Part shown: piece by piece, positions 46,487 to 58,589 of the stretch
Layout of the letters: each line of letters opens with the position of its first letter
Numbering within the stretch: position 1 is the stretch's first letter
Assembly (NCBI RefSeq): GCF_028372415.1
Contig: NC_092872.1
Location: 17,388,479-17,452,478, forward strand
Reading direction: 5' to 3'
DNA: 64,000 nt
Origin: Notamacropus eugenii
Taxonomy: Eukaryota; Chordata; Mammalia; Diprotodontia; Macropodidae
Position numbers and translations under genes: made by a program
The notes under the pieces: generated by a model
Databases searched by the model: none
What the model was told of the DNA's origin: nothing
Seen by the model: the letters and a program-made list of their open reading frames with translations, nothing else

Positions 46487-46998
46487 CATTATCTTCTATT
46501 TTTTTCATTCTTTTGTAATTTCTTGGTTTCTCATAAAGTCATTAGCTTCCATCTGCTTCATTCTCATTTTTAAAGAACTATTTTCTTCAGTGAGTTTTTG
46601 AATCTCCTTTTCCATTTGACTAATTCTGTTTTTTAAAGCATTCCTCTCCTCATTGGCTTTTTGGACCTCTTTTGCCAATTGAGTTAGCTTATTTGGGGGG
46701 GGGGTCTCTTTTAACAAGCTGTTCTCTCACTTTTTATGATTTTCTTGCATCGCTCTCATTTCTCTTCCCAATTTTTCCTCCACCTCTCTTACTTGATTTT
46801 CAAAATCATTTTTGAACTCTTCCATGGCCTGAGACTATTGCATATTTATTTTGGAGGTGTTGGATGCAAAAGCCTTGACTTTAAATCTTCTGATGATACA
46901 CATTGTTCTTCCTCATCTGAAAGGGTGGAGGAAAAATATCTGTTCACCAAGAAAGTAGCCTTCTATAGTGTTACTTTTTTTCCTTTTTTGGGGGGCAT
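46487..46998 (-). pseudogene. HAL1/L1 ORF1 5' part (HAL1-c)
   Basis: From an inferred start at about 46998 (minus). The readable part (46717-46505) has LTQLAKEVQKANEERNALKN and [20 protein letters not shown]: two 21-residue coiled-coil cassettes followed by [12 protein letters not shown]. The RRM and CTD are missing because the insertion ends here. Upstream codons are in other frames, and a G-run near 46694-46702 disrupts the frame. Confidence 0.75.
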
Positions 46999-47719
46999 TT
47001 TCCCAGTCAGTTACTTGACTTTTGAGTCCTTTGTCAAGAGGAGGGTGTATTCTGGGGGCCTGTAAGTTCTCAGTTCCTCCAATGTGGCACAATCAAGGGA
47101 GAGGAGTTTACTCCTCTACTGGCCTGAACTCTGGTCTGGGAGCAAACACAGGCACTTTGTTCTGCCCAGCATCTGGTTGCAGGGTTTCCTCTCCAGAGTT
47201 TCAACCAGCTCCACAGCCAGCACTCCTCCTCAACCCAGGAGAGCCACTCAGCACTGTGATCCAGATCAGCTGCTCAGTTCCCTCAGGGTCATTAGGTGGA
47301 GGGCTCCAAAAATGGACACGGTTGCTGCAGTGGCTGCTCCTGGCAAGTCCAAACCGCATTCCCTTCTCACCCAGGTGAAAGAGCTTTCTCACTGATCTTT
47401 GAAGCTGTCTTTGGTGTTGGTGTGTTGAGTAATCTGGGAATTGCTGCTACCAGTGGTGCCCTGAAGCCTGTTTTGTGTCCTGTCCCTGCCACACTGTGTG
47501 GCTCACTCTGGGCTGCCCTCTGCTCTGTGCCCTGTGGAATAGACCTTTCCTATTGTCCTTCCAGGCTGCCTTGGGCTGGAAATCTCTTTCACTGTGTCAT
47601 TTTGTGGCTTCCGATGCCCTAGAATTGGTTTTGAGTAATTTTTTACAGGTATTTTATGGCCTATGTGGGGGCACTTCTACAGGTCTGTCTTTGTACTCCA
47701 CCATCTTCACTCTGCCCCT
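46487..47719 (-). mobile_element. HAL1-type element c, truncated at its 3' end
   Basis: Minus-strand element with an intact 5' head side (GGGGCAGAGTGAAGATGGTG, ending at 47719), a ~720-bp 5' UTR, and the first ~510 bp of ORF1. It stops abruptly inside ORF1 at 46487, where the sense strand is A-rich (GAATGAAAAAAATAGAAG). All downstream ORF1 and 3' sequence is absent. LINE insertions normally lose their 5' end instead, so this polarity is unusual. Assigned to HAL1 by closer resemblance to copy b; an L1 of similar age cannot be excluded because ORF2 would lie beyond the break. Confidence 0.82.
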
Positions 47720-47729
47720 TAGTCTTTCC
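47720..47729. repeat. Candidate right target-site duplication of HAL1-c
   Basis: TAGTCTTTCC directly after the 5' end of HAL1-c; see 46477-46486. Confidence 0.55.
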
Positions 47730-49667
47730 TCTGTATAAAATATTGGTTTCTTAAATCTGTCCCATAGGACAACATTTTTGGATTTACCTGAAGAAAACTG
47801 AGTGAAAATGCTTGCATTTATGTCTTGAGATTTATTTTCACAGTTGTTCATCACTCTTCTCTGCTCCTGTATGAAGAAAAATCATGTGAGTTTCTACAAA
47901 AAGGCCTTCCTGACTTTGAAAATGCAAATAAGCATGAAAAATTATCATTTAAAAATAATTAAAAGTAATCATTTGGATCTCACTTTCTGAATGATTTTTT
48001 CCATTGAAAGAATGGAAAGATTTAGTAAGGAAATTTTAAAATTTTATGTTAATGTCTTCTGTTCATACAAAAAGGATTTAAGAAATGGGTGATGGTGATG
48101 AAATCAAAGTAGACACTTATTAACATTATAATAGCTTTGTTTATCTTATATTCTGTGGTAGAATATAAATCATTGTCTCACTAAATCTAATAATAAAACA
48201 TTTTATCCAGCTATATAGAATTATTTTTAAAAATAGTTAAAAACAGAATACATCAGTCATCTGAGATTGGAGGAAGAATGCTTTTTTTCCCTTGAAAGTT
48301 AGAAAACAATCTATTATACTTTAAACAGTTATTTAATATTCCCATTTACATTGAGATGTGGTACTTACACTGTACCTGTGCAAACATCTGCATTATATCT
48401 AGTTATAGTTATTACTGTTTGTATATTCAAGGCATAGCACATGCTGTATAAGTAAGGAGACAAAGCAATGATAAATGATTTTTATTAGCATTGTGACTCC
48501 TAGAGGTAAGGAGATAAATAAGCTGCAATAAATTGGTTCTGGAAGAAGAGGTCTTTGACAGGGAGATGCTTGTTACTACAAAATCTTGTTATATTTTACA
48601 TAGCAAATAAGTTTTATATTAATAACATTTGCAAGGTGTGCATCTGTAAGGTCTGGGCTAGAAATTTAATTTACTTGCCTGACTTTACTAGGATTCAAAC
48701 ACAATTTCTGGATCCTCCTTTATGCCAGACTTTTTAAAAAGATGGAATTTAGTATTCAAATGGAAAAATTATGCCAAATAGCAAAGACTTAGTTACGTGC
48801 CCTCCCCCCCCGACCAAAAAACAAAAGCAAAAACAAAAAAAACAAATCTGCCAAACTAAATAGGTTTATTGAGAAAGAAAAAATGAAGAGAGAGTCAAGA
48901 CATGGGTTCTAGTCATTTACAAACTCTAAAATTTGTCTATATCATTTCATCTTTCCATCCAAAACTATTTCATTAATATTTTTAAATAAAAAAAATACTG
49001 AATCTTATGCTGAGAAATGCCTTCTTCAGCTTAAAAAATCTGAGTTTGTGAGTTAAAATGTAATGGTCCAAATTTCCTTCCTTGAGTATTGTAAATGCTT
49101 AATACATTTTTGCTGAATTGAATTTTAATTGTTGTGTTATTTTTGTTGTTGTTGTGCTGAATCTTGTTACTGCATATTGGTCACAGGTGTTGGGAAATAT
49201 CTTCTATGAAAACATTCTGTGTCTTCCATGATCTGAAACGTTTTTTGTTTGTTTGTTTGTTTGGAGACAGACAGCTATGTGGATGGTACCAACAGGAAAG
49301 TTGTCAATAGAAATTTTATAAATCAGGTGATTGTTCTAGCTACAAGCAGTCACCAGAGGGTATCAAAAATGGGAGACCAGAGTTAGAGTGAAAGTTTTTG
49401 AAGCTTAATTTAGGTACATCAGTTGTACTTGACAAGGGATCTTTTTAAGTGATCAAATGTAGGTACACTCACAAAAAGATGGAAAAGAAGCACCAAATTT
49501 AAAATTTATTATAAAAGAAAGAAGCATTAGGAATTGGCAATAGCTAGATTGAAAGGAAGGAAGTTGAAAAGGTAAAAAAGGTCAAGGAAGCTTTAGTCAT
49601 TGAAAGGATGTAAGATAGATAAGCAGCACATTTGAGGGCTGCTAGCACAGATTTGTTCTTGATTTGG
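47730..49667. other. No gene; one weak L2/MIR tail
   Basis: Nearly 2 kb of AT-rich sequence. 48805-48845 has a C run and A-rich (ACAAA)-type repeats. 49085-49140 ('ttgagtattgtaaatgcttaatacatttttgctgaattg') resembles a degraded L2/MIR 3' end. (GTTT)n lies near 49244-49263. Nothing coding recognised. Confidence 0.5.
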
Positions 49668-50345
49668 TGAGACAGGAAAGACACTAAAAAAGGGTTAATA
49701 ATTTTACTTTATTCTAGTCTAGTTTTCTCAGAAGAGGATTACTAATAACAGGAGCACCAACTCTTACAGCATTCCTTAATTACCCTTCTTACAGGGGCTG
49801 GTGAGAAGGGAGGTGGCAACTCCCCCTGAGGTTCGATGGGGTCAATCAAGACAGGCACAACTTATGCTTCCCCTGAATCCCCTCAAGCCTCAATAGGGGC
49901 CAGTGGAGGCAAACACAGATTCCCCCCAAGTCTTGATGGGGCTGATTAAGGCATGCATGGCACTCCAGTTTGTGCACTCAATCTTAAGTCTTCTCCCCAA
50001 CATCAATGGGGTCCAGTTGAGGCACACACAGTATTTGTGCATTCAACCCTAAGGGTTCCCCTTTCACTGTCTAGTGACCATATGTTTTAAAGATCAACAG
50101 ACAAAGAAGGCGTATTGCCAACCATAGCCTTACAAGTTACATCACCTCATCCCTCTGTCTCACTGTGCAACCGCACTGGATGTTTATATCATTTACCATT
50201 TTGTAACTCTGCTCAAGCATGATGGGGATGTTTTGAATCATAACTGTGGGAACTCATATCTAGTATTTGGAAACTGGAGATTGTTATGGATATAGATCCT
50301 GGGAAACTGAACTCTGAGAAATAATAACAAAAAATCACTTAACAC
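49668..50345 (-). mobile_element. LTR-like fossil with internal divergent repeats
   Basis: The plus-strand block begins TGAGACAGG and ends TTAACACA. On the minus strand this gives TGTGTTAA...CCTGTCTCA, with an AATAAAG polyadenylation-like signal near the 3' side (about 49710). About 49800-50050 contains three to four diverged units built around TCAATGGGG...TTGAGGCACACAC, as LTR U3 regions often show. No retroviral genes adjoin it. Boundaries and family are uncertain; it could instead be another repeat type. Confidence 0.3.
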
Positions 50346-50865
50346 ATGCTAAAATCCACCTTACTTACACTAAAATTCACCTTGCATACAAGAGATTGGG
50401 CTGATGTTGGTGGCTATATGTGGCAGTTCATTGCCATAACTTGTGCTTCAGAAATCAAAGCTGTTTACTCACAGAGCTCAAGTACAATTTTGAAAGTTTC
50501 TCACTTTTTAATACTCTACATAGCTCATTTTTTTCCCTCCAAGAGAAATCCTAGCAGTGGCAGAATTTGACTTTATATCATTCCCTTAAAGGAGTGTCAG
50601 TTTCCATGTTACCAAGTTTAATGTTGGGGAGAATAAATGTGTTTATTATGTAAAAGAGAAAACATGAAAAGATTTTACAAATAAGACAGTCAAGAAACAT
50701 TTCCCCTTGAGTAAACCACACTTGTTTTAGAAAACCTCTACTGTCATTCCAATGTGAAAAGAATACATAAAAACACAATGCAGATTACAAAAGACAAACT
50801 TGACTGTTTCTGTCATATAATCTTAAACATCAAAAATAATCATTAGAAGTAGAATTAAAAGAAAA
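50346..50865. other. No recognised feature
   Basis: AT-rich sequence with short open frames only. Confidence 0.45.
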
Positions 50866-51250
50866 TATATAGATTGGAAAGAATCTGCAATAACTATTTG
50901 ATAAGATACTGGTGTTTGAAATCTAAAAAGTGAAGACTCATGTCTCCATGAACAAGCAAACAAAAGACATAGTTTTCCAAAGAATATAGATGGTCAACAG
51001 CTGTCAAGAAAAAGCAAAAGTGCTTGAAGTCAATGGCAATTAGAGAAATGCAAATTTCAAAACTCTAATATATGACCTCACACATGTCAAACTGATACTA
51101 ATGAGAAAGATAGGGAATTTCAATGTCTACGCATCTATCAGGAAACTTGTATTTGCTGCTATTGAATTGTGAATTAGTCCAATGTTCTGGAAAACAATTG
51201 TTAATTAAGTGATAAAAGATCCTAAATCATTTGTACTCTTTCCTCCAGAA
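50866..51250 (+). mobile_element. Old L1 ORF2 C-terminal fragment
   Basis: 'caattagagaaatgcaaatttcaaaactctaatatatgacctcacacatgtcaaactgatac' corresponds to 44853-44920 of the young L1 ('gttagagagatgcaaatcaaaacaactctgaggtaccacatcacacc'). 'aatgttctggaaaacaattg' corresponds to 'accattctggagagcaatttgg'. Heavily diverged; no open frame. Confidence 0.75.
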
Positions 51251-51454
51251 ATCAGAATGTAGCATTGGATTTATACTCTAATGATTTTAATGGCAAAAGG
51301 GAAAAAAAAATCTATTTGTTCCTCCACCTACAACCCCCCACTGCAAAAATTCAATTCTTTAATCTCTGTAAGAGTAGAGATTCAGGATTCTTGTCTCAGT
51401 AAGAAAGCATAAGGGATTCAGGGGTTTTTTTTTTTTTGTTTATTTGTTTGTTTT
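51251..51454. other. No recognised feature; T-rich run
   Basis: Short interval ending in a T/TTTG-rich run (51422-51468) just before the RTE relic. Confidence 0.5.
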
Positions 51455-53455
51455 GTTTTGTTTTATTTTTGCTGACAGCAACAATCCAAAGTGCATCTAC
51501 AATACCCTGAAAGCTATTTAAGGGCCGAAGTTCTGGTGCATCTCAACTACTCAGCACTGATGAAGGCATGCTGATCAGTGCTAAGGATAAGATTCTAGAG
51601 AGGCATACTGAAGACTTCTGCAGTGCACTGAATGGACCATCATCAATCAAAGTTGAAATCAATAAACTTATACCTCAGATTGAAGTCAATCCCTCTCTAG
51701 TCAAACTTCCAAATGAAGATGAGATTTTGAATTCCATTAGGCTCCTCTCATGTGGTAAAGTGCCTCATGCTGATTCTGTTCCAGCAGAGATTTACAAGAT
51801 GGGTGTCTACTGCTCGTATGAATGCTGATGGAAAATTTCCAGGTTATATGGCAAGAGGAAATTATCCCTCAGGAGTTCAAGGATGCTTCCCTTCTCCAAT
51901 TCTATAAAGGGAAATGAAACTAGATGTTCTGTAAGAATCACAGGCGATTCTCACTGGCAAGATTCTTGCCAGTGTCTTTCTTAATTGACTACTCCTTCAC
52001 TTGGAAGATGGTCAACTGCCTGAGTGTCAGTGTGGCTTCAGAGAGGGCTGAGTATTGGTCAATATGGTGTTTGCAGCCCAGCAAGTTTGGGAAAAATACC
52101 ACGAGCAGAATAGAGGTCTGTGTACAATGTTGCTCAACCTGACAAAGCATTTTTATACTGTTAGTTGTGAGGACATGTGGAAGATCATGGCAAAATTTGC
52201 TTCCAAGAGAAGTTCTTCAGTATTATACACAAGCTTCACAATGCCAATGTTTGCACTGGTTATGAATAAAAGATGATTCTCTCACAATTCCATAATCAAG
52301 AGTGAGGTGAAGCAGGGCTGTGTGCTTGCTCCCATATTTCTTAGCATGATGTTTTCTGAGATGTGAGATGTTTTCTATTAATATGAAAACATTATTGAGT
52401 TCATCTCCTGTACTTAGGGTAAATAATTTAATTTGAAAATGCTATAAGACAAGAATAAAGTGGAAGGAGAGTTGGTGCATGACTTTTTTTGTTCTCAAAT
52501 GATTGGGTATCCAACACAGACTTTAAGGCTGAGATGGAACAAAGTACGTATCAATTCTCTGCCACTTGTGCTACTTTTGGATGGACAATTAGCATCAATA
52601 AAATAGAGATTCTCTGCTGCTCAGCACCACATTGTCTCTACATGGAACCATTGGTTAAAGCAAATAGAGAAATTTTGAAAGCTGTGGATGTGTTCGCTTA
52701 CGTTGGCAGTATGCTTTCCAGAGACATCCATATAGATGATTAAACTGATTCACAAATCGCAAGAGTTAGTTAAGCATCTGGGAGGCTCCAGAAGAAAGCG
52801 TGAAGAGGAAGACGTATTAAGATCCCTACCAAACTGATGGTGTACAGAACCATTGCACTGGCTTCATTGTTATATGCCTTGGAAACCTAGACAGTTTATC
52901 AGCACCATGCCAGAAAATAGAACTGCTTCCATTTGAATTGTCTTGGATAGATTATGAACATTACCTGGAAAGACATGATACTAGACACTGAGGTCATCCC
53001 TGAAATTGAACACCAATGGGTTGGCCATATAGTCCAAATGCCAAAAAAACACCTAAAAGACTATTTTATGGGTAATTCATATAAGCACTCAAATGGAGGT
53101 GAGAAGAAGAGGATGTGTAGTCACTCTCAAGGTATCTCTGAAGAGATTTTGTCTGACTGATTGTCAGACGTAAGAAACACTGTGAGCAAAGTAGAATTGC
53201 AGCAGCTCAAAAGAAACATGTACAAATCTAGATATATCTTTATACTGAATTTTCAAATGAACTGTTTGTATATGACCTATAATAGAGCCTTCCCAGCTTT
53301 TTTTGGTCTGATCAGCCACAGTGGCACACTCTGTTTCTTGACTTCAAGGGCTGCTTCGAGTATGAAGTACAAAGAACTTGTCTTTAATCAAAAATTAGAC
53401 ACAAAATATGTGACTGTGGTTGGGGGAATTGTTGAGCAAACGTATGTGTAAAATG
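51455..53455 (+). mobile_element. RTE-clade LINE (non-BovB), 5'-truncated, degenerate
   Basis: Begins in the EN-RT linker (ADSNNPKCIYNTLKAI-like). Frames in order: LLSCGKVPHADSVPAEIYKM (RT start), a TDMIFAAQQVWEKYHEQNR-like region (52050-52120), LLNLTKHFYTVSCEDMWKIM (fourth RT motif, normally LTKAFDTV), 'gtgaagcagggctgtgtgcttgct' (VKQGCVLA), FSNDWVSNTDFKAEMEQST (degraded FADD box), VFAYVGSMLSRDIHIDD, and DTEVIPEIEHQWVGHIVQMP. This is the RTE layout. The residues differ from the BovB relic at 61830-63370, so it is a separate RTE lineage. Many stops and frameshifts. Confidence 0.88.
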
Positions 53456-53664
53456 TGATATTATTGGTTGATAAGGAATGATTTCTTCTGAAAGCTGAGC
53501 ACTCATATTCTTTGAGCATTTATCAATTGCAGAATGGCTCCTCTTATAATTTTTAATCAGTTCCCTATATAAAGAAGAAATGAGAATTCTATTGGAGAAA
53601 ACTGTTGCATTTTTCTCATTAAATTCTTCTGATTTGTTCTCATTTGTTTTACTCATGCAGAAAG
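53456..53664. other. No recognised feature (possible L1 scrap)
   Basis: About 53500-53600 ('gagcatttatcaattgcagaatggctc...cagttccctatata') faintly resembles antisense L1 ORF2, near the SHSPIDKWSK region. Too short to be sure. Confidence 0.4.
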
Positions 53665-53925
53665 GTATCTAAATGGTCCAATGTATGGAGCACTATATCT
53701 ACGGTCAAAAATATTTGAGTTCAGATTTAAACTCAGATGCTTAATATCTGTATAACCTTGGTCAGATCATCAATTCTCCCTGTTTGCTTGAGTTTCCTCA
53801 TCTGTAAAATAGGGATAATGATAATAGCACCTACTTCTCAGAGTTGTTGTAGGGATCAAATTAAATTGTAATTCTAAAGCACTTAGCACTGTACCTGGCA
53901 TATAGTAAGATAGATAAAGAGAAAA
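53665..53925 (+). mobile_element. MIR-like core-SINE
   Basis: 'tgagttcagatttaaactcagatgc', 'tgtataaccttggtcagatcatc', 'gagtttcctcatctgtaaaatagggataatgataatagcacctacttctcagagttgttg' and the tail 'cacttagcactgtacctggcatatagtaag' form a complete MIR-type order. Confidence 0.88.
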
Positions 53926-54022
53926 ATAGGTAAATAGATAGATACACACATGTTTACACACATATATATGTATATATGAATATGTATCATCATATACATA
54001 TGCATGTGTGTGTGTGTGTGTA
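53910..54022. repeat. GATA/CATA/TG compound microsatellite
   Basis: GATAGATA-, ACACATATA- and (TG)n-type repeats between the core-SINE tail and the 3' end of the minus-strand RTE. RTE LINEs usually end in short tandem repeats, so part of it may be the RTE tail. Confidence 0.9.
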
Positions 54023-54026
54023 TGGT

Positions 54027-56975
54027 TTGTTGTCCATTATCAGAAAGTACCAAAATGACACCACTATATTGACTTTAAGGTACAATGTGTACAGCTATGG
54101 CTGATCAGAGCAGTATAAACTGGGAAGACTGCTACAGGTTGGGAACAAATAATCTACATGAACATTTAGAGTGGAGATGTTTCTAAATTTGCCCATTTCA
54201 CATTTCTTTTGAGCTGCTGAAATTCTGCTTTGATCACAGAGTACAGCAACTACTTTGATATGCAGCATGCTGTGCCGGATAGTCTTGTGCCAGTGAGTCT
54301 CATAGCTCACAACTGATTCTAAAGAGAATTTAGAAATTTAGAAAATTTAGAAAAAAGAATTTCTAAAGAGATTCTTCAGAGAGACTTTGAGGGTGTCTTT
54401 GTATTGCTTCTTCTGATTTCCACAAGAAAACTTGTCTTGTGTGTTGTCCATAAAATCGCTTTTTAGGGCAATGTATGTTTGGCACTCAAATACTGTGGAC
54501 AGTCCATCAGAATTGTACCATTTTCAGTGGACTTTGAATGCATGGCAGTTCAGCTTAAGAAAGGACCTCAGTGACTGGTAACTTATCTTACCAGATGATA
54601 CTCAGAATCTTCCTAAGACAATTCAAATGGAAGCTGTTCAGTTTTCTGGCACGGTGCTGGCAAACTGTCCAGGTTTCACAGACATACAACAATGAAATCA
54701 GAACAAGGGCTCTGTAAACTTATAGTTCAGTAGGAAGTCTAATACTTCTCTCCCACACTTTCCTTCAGAACATCCCCAAAACTGAGCTAGCTCTGCAAAT
54801 TCATGAATAAATTTCAACAATTGTGCAAAGATCTCTGAAGAGTATACTGCCAAGGTAAGTGAACATGTCCAAAACATTCAAAATTTCTCCATTTTCTCTA
54901 ACTGATAGTTCCATGTATGAATGATGTGGTGTTGGATGAAGGAGGACATTTGTTTTGGGGGGATTTTTTTGGTGTTAACTTTCAGTCCAAAATTAGTACA
55001 AGTAACAGAGAATTGATCCATTTCCTGTTGAATCTCAACCTCAGAGCCTGTGTTGACTGAACAATCAACTGAGAACAAAAAGTCATACATCAACTCTCCT
55101 TCCACTTTAATACTGTCTTGTGGCCTCTTCAAGTTAAATGATTTACTGTCAGTACAGTAGTTTACCTTGATTTTTTTCTTTTTTATTTGAAGATATCTGA
55201 CAACATCATGGAAATCATCATGGTGAAAATAAGAGGAAGCAAGAATGCAACTGTACTTCACTGCACTGGTGACTAGGACAGCATGAGAGACTTACCTAGA
55301 ACCTGGGCAAGCATGCTGACATGAAACTTGCATACAATATTGATGAATTTCTCTGGACAGCCAAATTTTGCTATAATTTTCTACAAACCCTCATGACTTG
55401 ACAAAGTCAAAAACCCTGGTTAGATCCACAAAAATTGTGTACAGATCTCTGTGCTGCTAATGTCATTTCTCTTGAAGTTGTCAAGCAGCAAACAACATAT
55501 CATCTGTTCTTCAGTCATTTCTGTTGGCTAACTCTCTGGTAGATGACCATCTTTGAGGTGAAGGATCATCTGAATAAGGAGGATTTTAACAAGAATCTTG
55601 CTGACAATGAATGAGAGATAGCCCACTTCAACCAACTATGATTGTCACAGGATATCCTATCCCTCCTTTCCTTTATAGAAGCAGGTAATGGAGACATTCT
55701 TGATCTCCTGGTGCATAATCTTCTCTTGCCAAATAGCTTGTAAAACTTCTGTCAGTTTTTGAATGAGTAGTGGAACCCTTGCCTTATAGATCTCAGCTGG
55801 AATAGAAATAGCAGTAGGAACTTTGTCATATAAGAGGAGCCTAATGGCTTCAAAAACTTCTTCATTTGGAAGTTTGGGTAGAGAGGGATTTACTTCAACC
55901 TGAGATATAAGGTCAATGACTTCAGCATTGATTGATGATGGTCTGTTGAGAACACAATGGGAGTGTTCAGCCTGCCTCTCCAGGATCCTGTCTCAATTAG
56001 TAATTACTATGGTTCCATCAGCACTGATTAATTGAGCTACACTATGTTAGGCCCATAAATACCCACAGGGTCATTGTAGATCCACTTTGGATTATTGTTA
56101 TCAACATAAAACTAAACTTCAGCTACCTTCTTACTGAGCCAAGAACCTGCATTTCTATAAACTTCATTTGCACTTTATTTTTGATAGAGCTAAACACTAC
56201 CTTATTGAAGACAGTTGAACTATCTTGCTGGCAAACCCTGTGGAGTTCTCTCATTTTCATTTAGCAGCTTCTAAATTTCCCTATCATATTTAAGAAACCA
56301 TTGTTGATGTTTGAGAGTGATCTGACCTGGATGAGAAAATGTGGTGCTGTACACCAAATCTCTGAAAGTTGCCACTCCTGCTCTACTGTTGCCAACCATA
56401 TGTGTTAGCTCAGCTTTCTCTGTTCATGATCAAAAATCACTCTAATCTTTTGATATTAAACTTTCTGATAGTAGTCTTCCTTTGGAGCTACCACTTTTGT
56501 TGAATGCAAATGTTTAGTTTGGAGAGGATATGTCTATGATTGGTACAGCATTCTGTGCTGCACATCACCTTTATTACTCTTACATCCTCTCTATCTCTTC
56601 TCCTTGCATTGATAATCTATTAGATGTCAATGTTTGCTGTGAGGGTGCATCCATGAAGTTTTATTATATTTAGGTAAATGGAAGACAGGGGTGGTGATGA
56701 GAAGGTCATGGGACATGCAGATATTCACTAGAGAATGAGTATTGTTTTTCTGACACCATTCCTCCTCCAAGGATTCCTTGTCATTTCTGATACTCTATAA
56801 CTAATCTGCCATTAAAGTCACCCAGAATTTTATGCTTGTTATCTTTTGGCACATTGTGGATAAGGGTTTCCAAGTCTTCATAAAATTTTTCTTATACGTC
56901 ATCAGAGTTTGTCATGATGGGAGCATAGGCACCGATGATGGTGGCATGGTTCTTTCCTTCAAGTGGTAAGTCACA
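54027..56975 (-). mobile_element. RTE-clade LINE (non-BovB), nearly full length, degenerate
   Basis: Minus-strand copy of the same family as 51455-53455, reaching further upstream. EN region (about 56960-56450): NHATIIGAYAPIMTNSDD, KHKILGDFNGRL (catalytic GDFN) and a GEEIERxDVRVIK-like stretch. RT region: text equivalent to DKVPTAISIPAEIYK near 55780-55840 and SVDCSVNTGSEVEIQQEMDQ...FGLKVNTKK (55100-54970, after the degraded FADD). The 3' part matches the 3' ends of the other two copies. About 2.9 kb; typical RTEs are about 3.2 kb. Numerous stops and frameshifts. Confidence 0.87.
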
Positions 56976-56994
56976 TTACTATGAGTCTGCTCAA

Positions 56995-57052
56995 AGGGAA
57001 GGGAAGGGAAAGGAAAGAAAGGAAAGGGGCGGGAAGGGAAGGGAAGGAAAGG
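56995..57052. repeat. (GGGAA/GGAAA)n purine microsatellite
   Basis: Imperfect pentanucleotide-type purine repeats at the 5' edge of the minus-strand RTE copy. Confidence 0.9.
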
Positions 57053-57204
57053 AAATTAGTCAGTAAAACTCAAGTCAACTGGGTATCTTTTGGCCATCCA
57101 AATTTACCTTCCTTTGGAGAGACAAAGGAAGGGGAGGGGGCGGCAGACAGGAGTGGAGAAGTTGAATTACCCAGCTAACTGGGTCCCCATTCAGTCAGCT
57201 GTAT

Positions 57205-57345
57205 CTACTCACAGGATTGTGTTTGTCCTTCGTTGCCAAAGAAGACCATGCCATCAGAGAAATGATGACATGACTTGTACTTGACTTTGTTTTGAGTGAG
57301 GGAGGGCTGTGCAAGATCATCATCCTCAATTCTCCAGACTAATGA
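57205..57345 (-). mobile_element. Marsupial SINE-like repeat, inverse copy
   Basis: Reverse of the family at 16290-16442: 'gtttgtccttcgttgccaaagaagaccatgccatcagagaaatgatgacatgacttg' then 'tttgagtgagggagggctgtgcaagatcatc'. The tail side is at 57205. 57060-57204 upstream may belong to the RTE 5' region or to this repeat. Confidence 0.65.
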
Positions 57346-58234
57346 TAATGAAGACATTGATGAAGATAAAGAGGTTGCTCTTTTAGTGGTATATCTTTCA
57401 GATGTCATTTTCCATTGTGGATCTTAGCACACCAACATCTATATAACATTTACTTATATGCCATTTCTCAATCTTTTTTTGTTATGTAGAATCAGTCTGT
57501 GTAATATCTATTTTTATTGAGTATCACTCTATTTATGATGGCAAGAATGCTTCCTTAACCAAGCAAAATAAACTGAAAAAGCTCTACAGGTATCTTTGAA
57601 TTACATTCCAAAAGTTACTTTGTATATCATTTGACAGCAACTTGGAATGCATTTTTTCATATAAAACAAAACAAAAACAAAACTTTTGAATGGTTGTGGC
57701 TACACCTGCTGCTTTGTTACTTGTCTATTTCCACAGGACTTTGAGGTAGGTAAAAATGGTAAAATGGTATGGTCTTATCTTTTGACTAAAACATTAATTG
57801 GAATTAAGTTAGGGAGAGTTGCTCAAAGGTGTCAGCCTCATTCTTCCAGAGTCTTCTGAGTTCAGCGGCAAGACAAAAGTTAATACAGCTGGTGATGGCC
57901 TGGAATGCAGTGAATATCCTTGGCATTTTCAATGTCTAACCAAGTCCTAAGTGCTCCACAGTTCCTGCTTAAGCTGCCTTCATGGCATTTAGAACAAAAT
58001 TTTCTCCTTTTCCCATTTCACCAGGGGAAATATTTACATGCTGGAGGTAGATGCCCCTCCTAAGTCTTGCCTTGTTTACCAAAATTGTTTACCAGGATGT
58101 ATCTGCTGCATATGTTGGTGCCATAGATATGAGCTGGGTGAATCTGGTGAAAACCAAAGGTGGAAAGGAGTCCCAAAAAGGGCTCAATAGCCCTCACACC
58201 AGAGGTAATAGTCTTCCATGAACACTCTGCACTA
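57346..58234. other. Mostly unassigned; possible extra repeat at 57816-58200
   Basis: 57346-57815 is AT-rich with an A-rich run (57660-57682). 57816-58200 ('gtcagcctcattcttccagagtcttctgagttcagcggcaagac...') has the flavour of a longer marsupial interspersed repeat related to the 57205-57345 block, but I cannot name it or prove it. Confidence 0.35.
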
Positions 58235-58410
58235 TACAAAAATACACATATATAGAGAGAGACATAAATTCACACACCAATATATGTTTATATATCATTA
58301 TTACTGAGAATGAATTAATGATAGTTAACCTATATATGTTAGCTAATATGGGTATATGTATATGTGTGCATAAATATATTATATATATAATATATATGCA
58401 CACATACATA
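58235..58410. repeat. TA/CA alternating microsatellite, degenerate
   Basis: Scattered ATATATAC, TGTATA and CACATA units. The TATATATAATATATA stretch at 58380-58400 is self-complementary. Confidence 0.8.
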
Positions 58411-58517
58411 TGTATATAATGTCAACTATTATTAATTGATTCACACTAATAATTGTTTATTTTCCTTCATCCTATTTTGGATAATCTTTCTTCTTTTTGT
58501 TTCCAGCTCTGTAGTTA

Positions 58518-58575
58518 TGAAGGAAAGGAGGAGGAGGAAGAAGAGGAGGAGGAAAAGAAGAAAGGAGGAGGTCTT
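58518..58575. repeat. (GGA/GAA)n purine repeat
   Basis: Imperfect GGAGGAAGAAG units. Arg/Lys/Glu-rich open frames here are artefacts. Confidence 0.92.
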
Positions 58576-58589
58576 AAGAGATCATAATA

